Shown here piece by piece: positions 44,830 to 58,166 of a stretch of DNA of 64,000 nt (positions are counted from its first letter, which is position 1; every line of letters begins with the position of its first letter). Location: positions 1 through 64,000 of the forward strand of contig JACCGJ010020878.1 of NCBI GenBank assembly GCA_013407085.1, read 5' to 3'. The DNA comes from Atriophallophorus winterbourni (lineage: Eukaryota; Platyhelminthes; Trematoda; Plagiorchiida; Microphallidae). The notes under the pieces are model-generated. The model was not told the DNA's origin. It saw only the letters and a program-made list of their open reading frames with translations, and ran no database searches. The position numbers and the translations under genes were made by a program.

Positions 44830-47400
44830 TTTTATTAAATTGCTGAGACTGTGAGTTTTTCTTCTTGGGCTTGATAAGAGCCCTGTGTTTGAAAGTGTGT
44901 TTCAGTTACAGTTAATCAGTGCGCGAACTACAAACCCTCAATTTCACATTATCTTTTGCGTGACCCAGTGGGAAAAATAATGGAAAATAGGTATTGGTAA
45001 ACTCTAACTCATTCGAGATGATCTATTGATTCACAAATTCGAGAGATAAATGGGTTTGTTTCATTTGTGAAACTTTCTCATGAATGTTATCACGTTATGC
45101 TTCGTGCACCGACTCATATAATAGAATAGTAATAGCTGGCAAAATTATGGTGATGTCCCTAGGATAAATAGAATCGGCTTTTCGAAAACGTAAATGCACC
45201 TCAGAAACAGTTTACTTTGTTCGAATCGCACATTGTTAATACTGATTCCATCCACCGGAAGATATATTCGATAAAAATAAAACAGTAGTGACAGTAAGGA
45301 TCACTGAGAATGCTTGTTTGAGTTCGAAATGCAATCAGGAGATATTAACTAACGTGTTATATGCAGTATGGTATATTGTCAACAGACTTATCTAAGCTGA
45401 ATAATTTTAATTTATATTTAATTAGGTGAGAAGACAAATGCTCGAAACGTTTGCTGCGTTTCAAGAAAAACTGGCCTACTAAAACGCGTAACATAGATTC
45501 TGTTCAATTCTCATACAGAATTTACAAATTCAATTCTCCTGTCGCTCTATTGTTAACCGTCAATCTGAAAAACATCATTAATAAGAACTTTGGTAATACG
45601 CATCAGTAAACGTCCTTCGAAATATACGAATTATTGATCAGAATGGTTCACATTAGGAGAACAAGATACCAGTATCGCTGTAAGTAGAGCTCATCAGCAG
45701 TGTATATTCCGTCTCAGTTCAGGTTCTAATTAAGGACAATCGCCCTCGCAGTGCCACGCATTTTGGTTTGAGCTACCGTGCACTGTTCGAATAAGCGCGA
45801 TTATTACTTCATGTTACAAATGAGTGAACTTTGCTTTCGTAATGAAAAACATTTTCCTGGTCGAGAAGCAAATCTTGACCGATCAATAGTAATTTTTAAC
45901 GTTGATACCAGGATGTTTGATTAGCATTTGTAAGCTGTAAATGTGCTGTTTAAGTTCGCGTACTGTCTTCAAAATAAGGGACTTCATTAATAACTTGGTC
46001 GCACGCAATGATATTATATTGCACAACGCACCAAGTGATCAACAACAATGTAATTTGGCCGCATTCAGCATTAAATGAATACACCATGGATAGTGTAGAT
46101 ATGATTGATTAAAGCATGATATAATCCATTGAAAAAGTGAAGGTGAGGGACAATCTTATTTTGTTGCAAACACCAGCAACTGTAAGAATTGAATGTTTGT
46201 AGAACATCGTATACCATATGTGACAATTCGTACCATCATATTAAATGCATTAATTTTTCTGTTTACATAGCGAAGCTGGTTACGTTTGAAAGCATAAACA
46301 TGAAGCAGCAATCTCGAATTGTGAATTCTCAGATAAATCAGCAAGTTGGATGGAGGAGGTATGTCACCTCCGTGAATGACAAGACGTAATTGAAAAATCG
46401 AGAGAATGGTGGTGTTTTGGACATTTAAATCGTGAATCAAAATATTTCTGTTTCAAAATAGTTTGTCACTGTTTTTCTAGCTCTCTATTTGGAAGCGCAC
46501 GATCTAATAATTTTTCGCCTACTAAGATAATCATGGAACATAGAAATATTGATATATATACATCAGCAACCTAAGCTTTCGTTTCCCATTGTCATTTATT
46601 GGAACGGGATTTTTTATTAACTCTCAATGATTAATTCTCTAAAGTGGAGTTTGAATCTGTGTTTATGATAAAGGTTTGACTTTAGTAGAAGATAAATTAA
46701 TGAATAAATCTGACGTAATACAAATAGGTGATATAAAATATAAGAAAATCGCAATTCTATTGGTGATGCATATTTGAGCGTTTTCTTATTTACACGGACA
46801 CAAAAAATAATAAAAACGTAGAATATTCACTGATTTCTGTTGTTGCTATAATTAATTAATTCCTACTTAAATGTAGTTATAACGGTATGGCAGTCATGTG
46901 ATGTGTTTGACTAATTAACGAATTAATAGGATCATTAAAAATTTGCGCATTTTTCTTTCATACTTTCTTTCTCAAGTTTGTTATATCCATTCCTGTATCA
47001 ATACCTTACGATTCATGTTTAAGCATATAAGGATATCCGAATAAATTTTATTTGGCGAACAATTAAATATCTAATCGAAACATCATGTGTATCAATGTTT
47101 GTTTCCGTATTTATCCTTCAAAGGGAGACGGATAAGCAAAAGTTCTTCGGCTGCCGATGTAATCAACTTCGATTTCAGTAACATTGGTGTGTTGCAACTC
47201 GGCAAATCATTTTCAAAAACTGCTGAAATTCTGAGGTATAACATTACATGGAATAGACCCATTAGACCAAGGATACGTTGTGCATTGAACAAGAAGAAGA
47301 ACAAAAGTGGCTTTATTCGAGTACACAAATTTTCAGCGATACTATTAATTCGACCACACGAAATAAAATGTACATTTTTCTTCACAAACAAATTGACTAA
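44830..47400. other. intergenic; only a dispersed repeat recognised
   Basis: AT-rich. The 46.2-46.42 kb segment is a repeat shared with 42.1 kb. Overlapping open frames on both strands at 47087-47458 are not recognised and lie at the 3' side of the minus-strand LINE. Confidence 0.4.
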
Positions 47401-47420
47401 TACGGATGATCCCACTTCAG

Positions 47421-50153
47421 TTATTCTACTGTCAGTTTCTTCCTCAAATCGAGAATAACCTTTGTATGTTCAACCAAATATCGAGCCAGGTAAGGAATAA
47501 ACGTATCTTTGAATTTCTCAGCTCTTACATACAGGACGATATGTTGACTAGGCGTAGCTGGGAACGATCTGCAAGCCATAAGGACCTCATTCAGTGGGTG
47601 TGCATTGTCAAACGATATGACTCTGACCAATCTGTCACATTGACGAAAAATGCGTTCGACGATCATATCACGTATTGACTCGGTAGACAATGAGCTCGAT
47701 CTTGAAATTAATTTGATTCCTCTCCTGATCATCAATAAATCCTTTTTGAAAATACCAGGAAAAATTATACGGGATGTGTATATTGAAATTGGAACAATGC
47801 AGTAAAAAATAAAAACATCTAACTACATCAGGAGGAACAGCTGAAAAACACAGACTTAAGGCGTAAAATGATAATCTTTTTCACATTCAAGTACTATGAA
47901 GTCACATCATCGGTTTATTTGAGACTCTGTGATAATATGACGCCAAGATACTTGAAACATGCGCTTCGGCTGACGCTCGAACCATGGGAGGAATTCGTGG
48001 GAATTCCTGGGAGCAGAGTTTAACGACGCTGACCAGCCTTGTTTGAAAATATTACATCTTTGCATTTTTGAGGATTTAACGATAAGCCGAGTGAGGATGA
48101 CCACAGGTTAATGTTATTGATAATAAAACCAGATGTAGGTGGTCAAAAACAACAACAATATCATCAGCATGTTTTAGAATAAGAGTGGAATGAAAGCAAT
48201 CAAGATCAGGAATGTAGATAGAAAATAAGAAGGTGGAAAGTATTGCTCCTTGTAGAACACCGCGAGAAATCGCTACAGATTTGGACACTTTACCATTCGC
48301 AGCAGTATACTGCACGCTGTTCATTAAAAATACACCCTATCCTGTGAACTAGGTTCAGGGGTACACCACAATCATGAAGTTTTTTGAGCAAAGAACTTCT
48401 GATAACACTATTTAAAGCGTTGGTGTAATCAAGAATACAAACCTGCACCGCTTTTGATTTCGAATCCAATCACCGGGATATATGGTCAGTTAATAACGCG
48501 AGTTCGTCTACTGTAGAACGAGTTTTGCGGTACGCGAACTCATGCAAATCTTCTACCTGGCAACTCGAAACAAGTCTCCGTAGCACTATGCTTTCCAGTA
48601 CTTTGAGCAGCTGCGACGTACACGCAATAGGGCGGTACTTACCAGGATCATTTTTGGGGATTGGTATTCCAACAGTCAGGAATATTACTTATCTCAATGC
48701 ATCTATTGAAGATAGATGAGATCAGCGAAGAAAGTTCACGTGTGCATTCTTTTAGCAAAAGAGGGAGAAGATAATCGAGGCCTGCAGCCTTCGAGGCGGA
48801 CACAGCTAAAAGTGACTTCATAGCTTCCACTGAGCTTGTTAAAGTTGAGAAATAGGATGGGGGAATAAAGAAAATCAGTGATTTCTTAAGTTCCAGTAGG
48901 AGAAGATAAAAAAGATTCATTTAATGAATTAATATCATGGATAAAGGGTAGTACCTTTCTGTCTTTGCTACACAAACCTTTGAGCGCTCTAGATAATTGA
49001 GGACTGTTATTCGTTCTCAAAATTGATTTAACATATATATATCGCATGCGTTCAATCTCAAGCTTGATCGATGAAAACAGCTGGAAAACAGCGTGACGAT
49101 CAAGAATTTGTAAAGCCTTTTACTTCAGTCTTCGGTGGCGCTTCAATTTATTATAGGAAAAACAATCAGGTCGAATAAAAATTGATTCCTGTGGACAGCA
49201 TAGATCAAACCAAAAGTTGAGATTTGATGTAAAAACGTCACATTCAAGGGAAAAGTCCGGTTCGTAGAAATACGGAAGTCAGTCTCGCTTAGCATGGTTC
49301 TCAGCGCTGAAATATTGTCAGGTTCGCAGGCTCTACTGGTCACTTTTCGCACGATTCTGCGAGTCATGTAACTATGCCCCTTAGTTCCGTAGATTTTAGG
49401 GATTATTGAGATCACACAGTGATCAGAATTTTCATTAAGCTCAGATTTACGAGCATTAGAAATTTGTGGCGCATCAGTGAAAGCGTAATGTAGACAAGCA
49501 TCAGAACGCGTTGGAAAATGAACAATGTTCGAAAGCTACAAAAGTGAAAACATAGAATGATTAGCGTGACTGAGGTCATCAGCAATTAAGATCAAAGAAT
49601 TTTGGTAGGGAGCAAGTTCATTGAGAATTTTATCAACAAAATGCACGATAATTGTTAGAAGGACATTGGGGACGACATACACATTTAAAAGAATAAATCA
49701 ATGAAAGTTAGAAACATGCCGTGGTTTGCATTAAATAACAAGACAGGAAACCTCCGGTTTTTCTAAGGTAACAATAATTTTGCTATAGGCACACAACTCT
49801 GTGCCAACATAAGTTGAAACTCCACCGCCACGATTTGCAATTGGACAGGTTCGATCCAAAAGAAAGCACTGAAAACCATAAATTTTATTCAAATCAGTGT
49901 TGATTTCAGAATGCAAAAAAGTTTCTTGATACATTAGCAACACCGTAACGAATAAAATAATTTGAACGAAGTAGAAGAGAAATTTCATCATATTTAGACA
50001 AAAAAGATTGCACATTGTATGTAAAATACAAGGTATTGGCATTCGAGTAATTACACGACGTTGACGAAGACCAACCTGCCAACCTGGACGGTGTTTTTTG
50101 ACTTTTTTTTGAGAATTTTTATAATAATCTATCAAATGTCTGACGACTGACAC
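47421..50153 (-). pseudogene. CR1-like LINE ORF2, degenerate but near full length
   Basis: Reading leftward: an endonuclease start with frames around NVQSFL-like sequence and ETFLHSEINTDLNKIYGF, CFLLDRTCPIANRGGGVSTY (50153-49731). Then a decayed middle, and reverse transcriptase blocks from 48920: SASKAAGLDYLLPLLLKECT, PKNDPGKYRPIACTSQLLKV, EDLHEFAYRKTRSTVDELAL, GVLQGAILSTFLFSIYI and HADDIVVVF. It ends with the C-terminal FDNAHPLNEVLMAC and RAEKFKDTFIPYLARYL at 47.4-47.7 kb. Several stops and frameshifts make it inactive. It is a different subfamily from the other CR1-like scraps in the window. Confidence 0.7.
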
Positions 50154-50823
50154 AGCAAAAGTTTTTTAATAGGATCTGACTATGCAGCAAAGCTGTATCG
50201 CAGAATTCGTTCAAAGTGTTTCTAGGTTGACCTGAACACATGGCAGAAAAACAAAAAATCGGAATCCAAATTGACGAGGATAAATGTTAAAAAAATGTTT
50301 GTGTGGAGGAATTAGTAATTTGCGCAGCCTAGTAGTGTAGGAAATAAGCCCACTTTCAAGTTCTAATTGTCGAGCAACCTGAGTGTAATGCACACAAAGT
50401 GTTAATACACCAAGAAAAAATTGTTAAATAGTTATTTTTTCTCAACATACACGCAGACACTCAGCCGCAATAAAAATCAGCATATCCGTGTTACCTGTCG
50501 CCGAAATTTTAATTTCGTACGTGTCTGTTTAATCTGAAATGCCCGCATGAAACTATTGTTACCGCTCCTAGCGTCAAAACTTTAATTTGAAATTTGGACA
50601 CTTATTCTTGCATAAAGATATGATGAAACCTGCTTGTTTACACACTGTAAGCATTCAAGTATTATAAGTGACATTCATGTTTATTAGTTATTTTATTTTT
50701 AAGAACCGATATTTAATATCATTTGGTAATTATAAAGTTATTTACTTTTTGTTACCATACATTCTTGAATCATGAATCTTGAAATTCTGAGGTTTTTCGT
50801 CAAACCTTAAAAATCCTCTAGAC

Positions 50824-50869
50824 ATATATATATATATATATATATACAAATATATATATATATATATAT
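50824..50869. repeat. (TA)n microsatellite
   Basis: Two TA arrays separated by CAAA, about 46 bp in all. Confidence 0.95.
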
Positions 50870-52229
50870 GCAAAATATTTCTTATCAAATTAAATAACAA
50901 AGTATCAGAAATACTTGAAAAAACTAGTATCATTTACCAAAGAGGATTAAACCAAAGGGTTGCAACTTCTTAACCTATGTTCATGTATTTCCGGAAAGGG
51001 TGTTTTCTAGGTATAATGACTAGCACTTTCTGACATACAATCTCTCGAAAGAAGGAAGAAAGATGTTTTCGGAATCCGTTCAAACAAATATTAAATTTTA
51101 AGTTGATGCAACATGAATTTAATGGTCAATGTTTCTAATTGTCTTTGTGTCATATTTGATTGCAACTGCTGCTAAGCACGTGCTTAATGATTCTATGCAG
51201 CGCACAACCAGATATGCGGAGAACCCAGAAATAACGGTGCTAATAATCACGAGTTAGAGACGAATTTCACTACACCGATTATAACAATACCATTTTTGCA
51301 ACATAAGCAGCATCTCAACATTTATACTAACTTTTAAACTACAGAGTGATAAATACTTGTGTTGGACCAGTTGGCACAAATTTCGTTTAGTAATAGAATG
51401 AAAGTGACAAGCGTACCACAGGGATTCGGGACCTTGAAGGTTAACCTGGGTTTTACCAACATGCATTTGACGCGTGTTTAAACCCTGGCAATGTATATAA
51501 TTATCTATATGATTGACACTTTTTTCTTGAACATTATTGGTGAACGTAACTAACGATGAATATGTGTAAATCAGCACGCATTTGACACGTGGGTTCGAAA
51601 CGACGTGTTAATTGTTTGATGTTGATTCCAACGTCCTAGAAATCTATTAGTTAAAACGTAAAGTAGTTTCGAACATGGAACGCAATATGACTTCCAAAGT
51701 CATGGCGTAATATCACACACCTAAATTAGGTGTCAAATGAATGAATTGTGGATTTATTGGTCGTTATTTGAACTGATTACATTGTTAATGATTGATTGAT
51801 GATTTGCGCTGGATAAAACAATATGTCCGGTTCGCGTATGATAATATCGAATAGATTGTTATTTATCCCACATGGTGAAGACAGTATGCAAAATGTCGTC
51901 TGATACTGATGCCGATTGTTGATCTCCGATAAAACCGTCAGCATGGAAATTGTGTTGATAGGTCTAGTAGTTCAAATCAACGTGGAAAATATTGTTCCTC
52001 AGTTAACCCAAGTTTAGGCCATTTGAAACATTTGGATGGACGAAAACTACATTGGGCTGTGATGCACAACCTTGGAGGACCACCGATGAAGCAAGCTGAA
52101 ATCACAGCGTTCAAATAGAGCACAACTGCTTTTCAGCCGATTTACTTCAATATAATGAAAACAATCTTGCTGGTGTAAGTTCATTCTTATTCATTCAGCG
52201 AATTCGACCGGTTTAATACAAAGAGATAC

Positions 52230-52480
52230 GTAAACAAAGCTGGAGGTAAAGTTTGTTAAATACTTTACTGTACGTCAGTGAAACCTGGACCACGCACGCA
52301 AGACATGAACGCAAGCTTAATGCTTTTCATCTACGAAACATCCGTCGTATCTTGAACATCGTGAGTGGACAGAGTGACTAATGCTGAAGTGCATTCAAAA
52401 GCTGGTCTCCAGAGAATACTCACTCTATAGCGACAGCGCCGCCTGCAGTGGCATTTTCATGTCTACAGAAGGGAAACTTT
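52230..52480 (+). pseudogene. RTE-type reverse transcriptase C-terminal fragment
   Basis: The plus strand reads TLLYVSETWTTHARHERKLN, AFHLRNIRRILNI, then a disrupted stretch with AFKSWSPENTHSI. This is the very conserved SETWT-ARQERRLN-FHLR-LRRIL block of RTE/Bov-B-like proteins. It ends at a (TA)n array. Confidence 0.65.
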
Positions 52481-52483
52481 TCG

Positions 52484-52486
<3 letters not shown>

Positions 52487-52523
<37 letters not shown>
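52487..52523. repeat. (TA)n microsatellite
   Basis: About 37 bp of pure TA directly after the RTE fragment. Confidence 0.95.
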
Positions 52524-52525
<2 letters not shown>

Positions 52526-53702
52526 CACACTTGTGTGAATGGTTTTCATATAAATTGATTATATTCATTTTGATACTAGGTTGGTTAATTTGTTTGATAG
52601 AGAAGACCTTTATTCATTAGACTCAAAAAATCCTGCAGGATGATTAGGTAAGTCACATATACATAACCTCTTTCAATATTGGTCGTTATATGCGGATCAC
52701 AGATTGTTGCTGGACCTCAAGTTATATGACTAAAACTTGATTATAATTTTACCGCTTCACATTCAACTGACTGGTGGTGTTATTTGCTGTTCAAGACTTA
52801 GTTTGTTCGACGATAACTAATGAGTTATAATTTTCTTCCTGCGAGCATATAATTTGGTGAAATATGAATTAGGATAAATTGCGTCGAATCAACATCTTGG
52901 TTTTGATACATGCATTTTTGTTCAGATAGCTATATCGAGAAATCTAGTAGGTTTTATAACATAAAACTGTTTGTTTCAAGTGGCTGTGTATTAATGACAA
53001 TTTGGAGCTGCATTCTGAAGATTATATTAGCGATACTGCATGTTTGGTTACAGATTCGTGCATAACACATTGTTTTGATCAGTATTTGACACGTGATGAA
53101 TTATTCACTCAATAAATGAGCATCCTTGCAGAGTATGTACTCATCAGACAATAAGCTTGCAAATGTGTGGACACATTTTGAAGGCAAGATGCTTCAGATG
53201 ATAATTATAAAGCTTGGTAATCACATGTTCACGATGACAATTTAACCTCAAAAAACGTCAAACTCAAATTGATTTCTTAAAAAAATGAATCGAGACAATT
53301 TGTGAATATTGGACGGAGAAATCAGATGTACGAACCACATATTATTTTTCAAATTGTCGTAGATTTGTTAATGAAGCTTCGTGTGCGTCTTCTTTGAGTC
53401 ATCTACAATCGTGAAATCTCAGTGATTAAGCTGATACAATGTGCACCAGTTGAAAACTTTCCAACTGCAAGTCATTCGATATTACTCGTGAAACTTCAGT
53501 TTGCGAGGTCGATTCAATCAAAGAATTCACAATTTTTTAATCGTATCATAGCCGTGTGCACAGCTATATTCAACCAAATTGGCAGAGATCATGCGCTTTG
53601 TCTGTGCTGAGTGCGGCCGTGACCCTTTGGTATTAATATAAATGTTCTTCTTTCATCTATATGGCCATATCGTGGCGCAGAGAAACGCATTTCAAAATTA
53701 AA

Positions 53703-53760
53703 ATGCTTATCCATGTTATTATAATCTGTATGACATTAACTTTTCCGGTACGATGTGGAA
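53703..53760 (+). CDS. gene B exon 1: signal peptide
   Basis: 58 bp encoding MLIHVIIICMTLTFPVRCG with a gtaagt donor. Length and position equal gene A exon 1. Confidence 0.6.
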
Positions 53761-53821
53761 GTAAGTTTGATGTAGAATTGTTTTATTGCTTGGTTGTCGT
53801 ATACCTAAGATAATTGTATAG

Positions 53822-53926
53822 CGCGTTTATTTCACTCAACAACGCTGCTTAAATTTATGCTTATAATCCACGACTGGGTAGCTTGTATCCTTGTGAATGA
53901 GAGCACAATTAAACCGATCAAACTGT
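53822..53926 (+). CDS. gene B exon 2
   Basis: 105 bp from gtatag to gtgaat, encoding RLFHSTTLLKFMLIIHDWVA and CILVNESTIKPIKLC. It is the same length and frame as gene A exon 2. Confidence 0.55.
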
Positions 53927-54535
53927 GTGAATGCTAAATGCCTATATCGTAAAGTAGACTTGTTTCGGTCGTTTGCATTGAAAGAGATATACAAGTTTAT
54001 TCATATGAATTATTCTTTGTATAATTTTCATTACATGACTCGCAATTTGAATGATATTATTAACGCAAATTATATAATTAATTAAAAATATTTACAGTAA
54101 TTGAGTTTGATGGAAACCTGTGTGCAAAAATGCATACAAATATCAACATTTAATACATCATTTGCGTTGGCATATATCTGCCGTGCATTCTTAAACATGA
54201 AAAGCTTCACAAATGCTGCAATATACACTCATAACATTCTTTGCTTTTTACAAATTTCACTCTGTATAGACAGGAAATCACGCTGACTGGATGACTATTA
54301 TTAATCTTATATCAAAACAATTTTCATTGAATTTCGTTATGGTAATATTGTTTTCGTCATTAATAAACCACTTAATCGAACTAACTGTCATGGATCCGTT
54401 AGAAAAACTCAGAATTTCATAAATTAGACATTAAGTCTCGTACTCAAGTGATTAAATATAATCCGCTATCTAAGTGAGAAATTTCATCTTCAAGTTTTCA
54501 AAATAATAGCGTATGTGAATCAAGTAGTGCTTGTA

Positions 54536-54715
54536 TGCCACTGCTGGATAAGTTCGGTATGAACAACCTGTTCAATCACATGAGCCTAAACTCGTGTATA
54601 CAGCGGTTAAATCCATGACCATGAACGAAATATCTCATTTGCATGCATTTCCATCACACCGACAGACCGGTTTCGCGCTATTTGCACTCACTCGGTAAGG
54701 ATAATAGGATTATCA
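54536..54715 (-). repeat. hammerhead-bearing repeat, copy 4
   Basis: On the minus strand it starts with a core remnant CGAGTGAG, GTGCAAATAGCGC, GAAAC, CGGTC and TGTCGG, then GTGTGATGGAAATGCATGC and the interior ending TGAACAGGTTGTTCATACC. The first block has lost CTGATGAG but stem II and the GTC site are intact. It lies in a gene B intron. Confidence 0.55.
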
Positions 54716-54779
54716 TTGGCATGCGCATGAAACAGTGGATGCATGGTTAACAAGCTGCGCTTTTATGTCATTATTGTCA

Positions 54780-54930
54780 TAGGTTGGTAGGACCAACCTG
54801 TTCAAACACATGAGCACAAACTCATGTACATTGAGGTCAAACCACATCACTTTTAACAAAATAGATCGTCTACATTCATTTCCATCACACATTAAGTAGG
54901 GACAGTAGGATAAGTATCCGCATGCACTTT
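54780..54930 (-). repeat. hammerhead-bearing repeat, copy 5, ribozyme core deleted
   Basis: The minus strand reads CTACTGTCCCTACTT and then goes straight into AATGTGTGATGGAAATGAAT. The region between the two strands of stem I, which is the catalytic core, is missing. The interior TTTGTGCTCATGTGTTTGAA and AGGTTGGTCCTACC confirms the family. Confidence 0.5.
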
Positions 54931-54939
54931 TTCGTTCAT

Positions 54940-55170
54940 GACATGGGTTTATACACTGTCTATATTAGACTGGACTCAGGTGATTGAACAAGTTGGTCTC
55001 ACCAGGGTTATTCAACGGTTGCATGCAAGCTCAAATTGATTCCAATTTTAAAACTGAGTCAAGTGCATGTGTTTCCTGAACCTACTGTCCCTACCTGTTG
55101 GGTGCATTCACTAAAAAGCCGGTCGTGCGGTGTGTGACGGAAATTCATGCAACTGAGTTCTTCGTTAGTA
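54940..55170 (+). repeat. hammerhead-bearing repeat, copy 6
   Basis: The interior TGATTGAACAAGTTGGTCTC is followed at 55085-55135 by CTGTCCCTAC, CTGTTGG, GTGCATTCAC, TAAAAAG, CCGGTC and GTGCGGTGTG. Stem I strands and the GTC site are present but both core blocks are altered. It is oriented opposite to copies 4 and 5. Confidence 0.5.
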
Positions 55171-55536
55171 TGTAATGTCATTAGAATGCTACTGTAAGTA
55201 ATATCGCAAATGTTTAATTTGAATGATCGTTTTATAATTATTCACTTGACACTTAATATTGGCATAAATTCGCTATATTTTTGGTCTGCTCATAGCTAAA
55301 TATTGTGTCTGTGTATGCGCAAACTGTTCATTTCCCAAATATATGATCAATGTCAGATATCCGTCCAGCCAAATTAATTACTAAAAATCTAAAACCGTGA
55401 AACTTAATGTTTGTAACTTTTATTCAGGCCATATGTATACTCTCGAAATTTCGACTAACTAGTACCATGCTAGGATTAAGTTTCATTTTATTTATCATTG
55501 AATTGAATTGAAGCTTGCTTATTTGTCTACTAGCAG

Positions 55537-55634
55537 CTATATTTCTGCTCGTTGACTTGGAAACGAATATGTTTGCCCACAACGAGCAATGCGGACAAAT
55601 TACACCAGAAAAGATGAAACACATGGCCGAAGTG
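55537..55634 (+). CDS. gene B exon 4
   Basis: 98 bp from tagcag to gtgaat encoding IFLLVDLETNMFAHNEQC and GQITPEKMKHMAEV. Only a few residues differ from gene A. Confidence 0.6.
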
Positions 55635-56901
55635 GTGAATTTTACAATTTAGATTTATACAATTTCTATATACCATACACATTGTGCATGGTACAATTTA
55701 AATAATGGTTCATTTCTGTAACTGTTTCCGCCTCAAGTAAATTCAACATATATGAAAGAATAAGTATGATATGGACATGAAGGTTAACAGAAACAATAGG
55801 TATACTTTGAATGATGCATTTCGGAACTACGTTACATTTAGGACGTGTATTTTAATCATGATATAATGTATTCATCTTCTTTGTTGTTAATCACCGAATG
55901 CATTTTCTGTTTCATATGTAATTCATTTGGGCATATCGGCATTTTAAAGGCATAACACATTAATTTCGATCAATTGTTAACGATGTATGAATGTGAATAA
56001 TTAATCACATATTTTAGGTTTTCAACAATTAACCAATGTTTCTCAATTGTTTCTTCCGTTGACGTATTTCTAACAGAATATCAGTCAAGCGAAATGTGAT
56101 TAGTATAATATAGAATCAATCGCGACTTGATGAAATCAATTTTACAAAATCTTTTTTTTCAACTCGATTAACGTGTACACTTATTGCATTAATAGAACTG
56201 GCCTAGTTTTGGCATTTGAGCAAACGACAGTCAGTAGAATGTAAATTCAATTAGTAATGGATTATTATCTTATATATGATCTTCCATTAATCCTTGAATG
56301 ACCTCCACGGAGAAACTGATTCGTTTGATTCGCTATTTTGATCAATTAAACTATTGACTAGCAAAACATTTTGCTCTTGCTATTTGAAAATTAGGAATTA
56401 TTAATTTCACCTGAGTGGAAAGTGAGGTGTTCCACAAAAGCAACTCATGAACAATGGAGACCTGTCCCAGAGTACCTAACTATTAAGAGCGCCAAGTCGC
56501 CAATAACTTGCACTGTAAATTAGAAACTTAAGAACTCTTGAGGAAATGATACAATCAGAGTTCCAAATCAATGTTTGAATATACCATGTTTTTGTGTCAA
56601 TTGAGTGGATAATAGGTCAATATTTATTAGTCTGGAACAAACTTTCAGAAGTCAAAGTGCGTTCAGCCAGGTGTAATGACGCCGACACGATATACGTTTT
56701 ATACGGGTAAATTATATTTTTGTGCTTCAAGAATATGGTGTTTCATTGCATCAATGCACTTCACAGCATTCTAGAATAACATTGACATTTTGCCAATCCC
56801 CAAACTGTTCCATCCACATTGTCAGTATGTTCCATATAAAATGATCGCATTATTTTATACTCTGTTCTGGATGCTTTGTTTTAGATAAAAAAATCTCTTA
56901 G

Positions 56902-57056
56902 CTTACCCAATTGCTCCGTAACAAGATATCACATTGTGGGTTATCGCATGGTTCTCGCTGAAATAAAAATAAATCTCGAATTGGGGAAATTGACGCTCTT
57001 AGAGGGCTTGATTGAATTACAGAAGACCACGAATTTCCTTGCTTTCCGAACACAAG
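56902..57056 (+). CDS. gene B exon 5
   Basis: 155 bp from a proper ctcttag acceptor to gtatgt, encoding CSVTRYHIVGYRMVLAEIK and ELQKTTNFLAFRTQ. It keeps the acceptor AG that gene A has lost. Confidence 0.6.
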
Positions 57057-57695
57057 GTATGTGACAAAACGCGTGTTGTCCCGTTGCATTCTAACACGTG
57101 TGACTATATTACGTTCAGGTCAAGCAGCACACCCTCGTAGAATGTGTGCTACTTGTTTTTATAAGATTTCCTAAGCACTTAGCCATTGTGAGTATGTATA
57201 CTTTAAATTGATCAAGGCTATCGCAAGCGACTTCCTGATTACTAAATGTGGCAAATTTGTTTACCGCTGTTCAAACAAAACAAGGAGATTTTCGCATATT
57301 AAACAACTCATTTAATACAACGAAGCAGGATACTTACATGTGTGTGCATTTTTGAGTGTTCACAATGAGCAGCTGACGAAAATAAATAATAATCCGCAAA
57401 CAAGCGCGACTATTAAATTAATTTGTTTTTTTAGCATAGATCAAAAAACACCAAGCAATTCAATAAATTCTAATTAAGATTAAACACGGAGTAAAATAGT
57501 GAACAATTTAAGGTATATTTTTTACATTAATTGTTGAATTGTGTCTCTGATATTTGACTCCGAGGCAGAATATTTTGAACAATTAATATAACACTGAACA
57601 TGGTTATCGATTTCAGGGTGGTTTCTGTAAATTAATTAAAGCTGTTGGATTTTTATTCTTGTCTACTATATTTCGCCATATCTATTTTTGTCTAG

Positions 57696-57743
57696 ATGAT
57701 CGGAACAAAATGGATTTGAAAATGCTTGGCAGTATGGAAACAA
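57696..57743 (+). CDS. gene B exon 6
   Basis: 48 bp from gtctag to gtatgt, encoding DRNKMDLKMLGSMET, in phase with exon 5. Confidence 0.6.
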
Positions 57744-58081
57744 GTATGTCCAAGTATATTTGGTGCTCACAACTAAATCCCTTACAGCCACAGTTTTATT
57801 AAAATTCTCTATCAAAATTAGTAAAACGGCATCTAAATAAACGTCCGCCTAGATCCACCGGTTCTACGTCACACAAATGCCTTGTGAGATTATATATAAC
57901 ATTTGTCTTTGTTCATCCACGTTCTGGCTTGTGAAATCTTTTGCGCAATCCCACTCAAAGCAATAACTACATGGGGTGGGTGGATGATTTTACGTTCATA
58001 GTTGTTTTGGTTCTTTGTGTTTCCATTAAATTTGTCGAGATTCGGATTAAATTCGAAATTGAAATGAACGTTGCTAATCTG

Positions 58082-58166
58082 GGCTACCAAATTTTGCGCA
58101 ATCAGTTCGGTTTGTGTCATGAGCACGTAAATCTCTTTTCGTTCACGTCATGCTGCAAGGACATAG
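58082..58166 (+). pseudogene. gene B exon 7 remnant with in-frame stop
   Basis: Reads LPNFAQSVRFVS, stop (TGA at 58120), ARKSLFVHVMLQGH, aligned with LAIFAHSVGFVSRERKSLYV in gene A. The acceptor AG is not conserved. Confidence 0.4.

Larger units (their letters stand above)
50160..53400. other. intergenic; repeats and one RTE fragment
   Basis: Contains a repeat segment shared with 40.6 kb, two (TA)n arrays and an RTE-type fragment at 52.2 kb. No host gene is supported. The 107-codon minus frame at 51254-51577 is not recognised. Confidence 0.4.

Noticed and set aside
45425..45475. GCTCGAAACGTTTGC, which recalls the GAAAC part of a hammerhead
   Set aside because: No acceptable CTGANGA block precedes it (reads GGTGAGAAG), so it is not called as a ribozyme.
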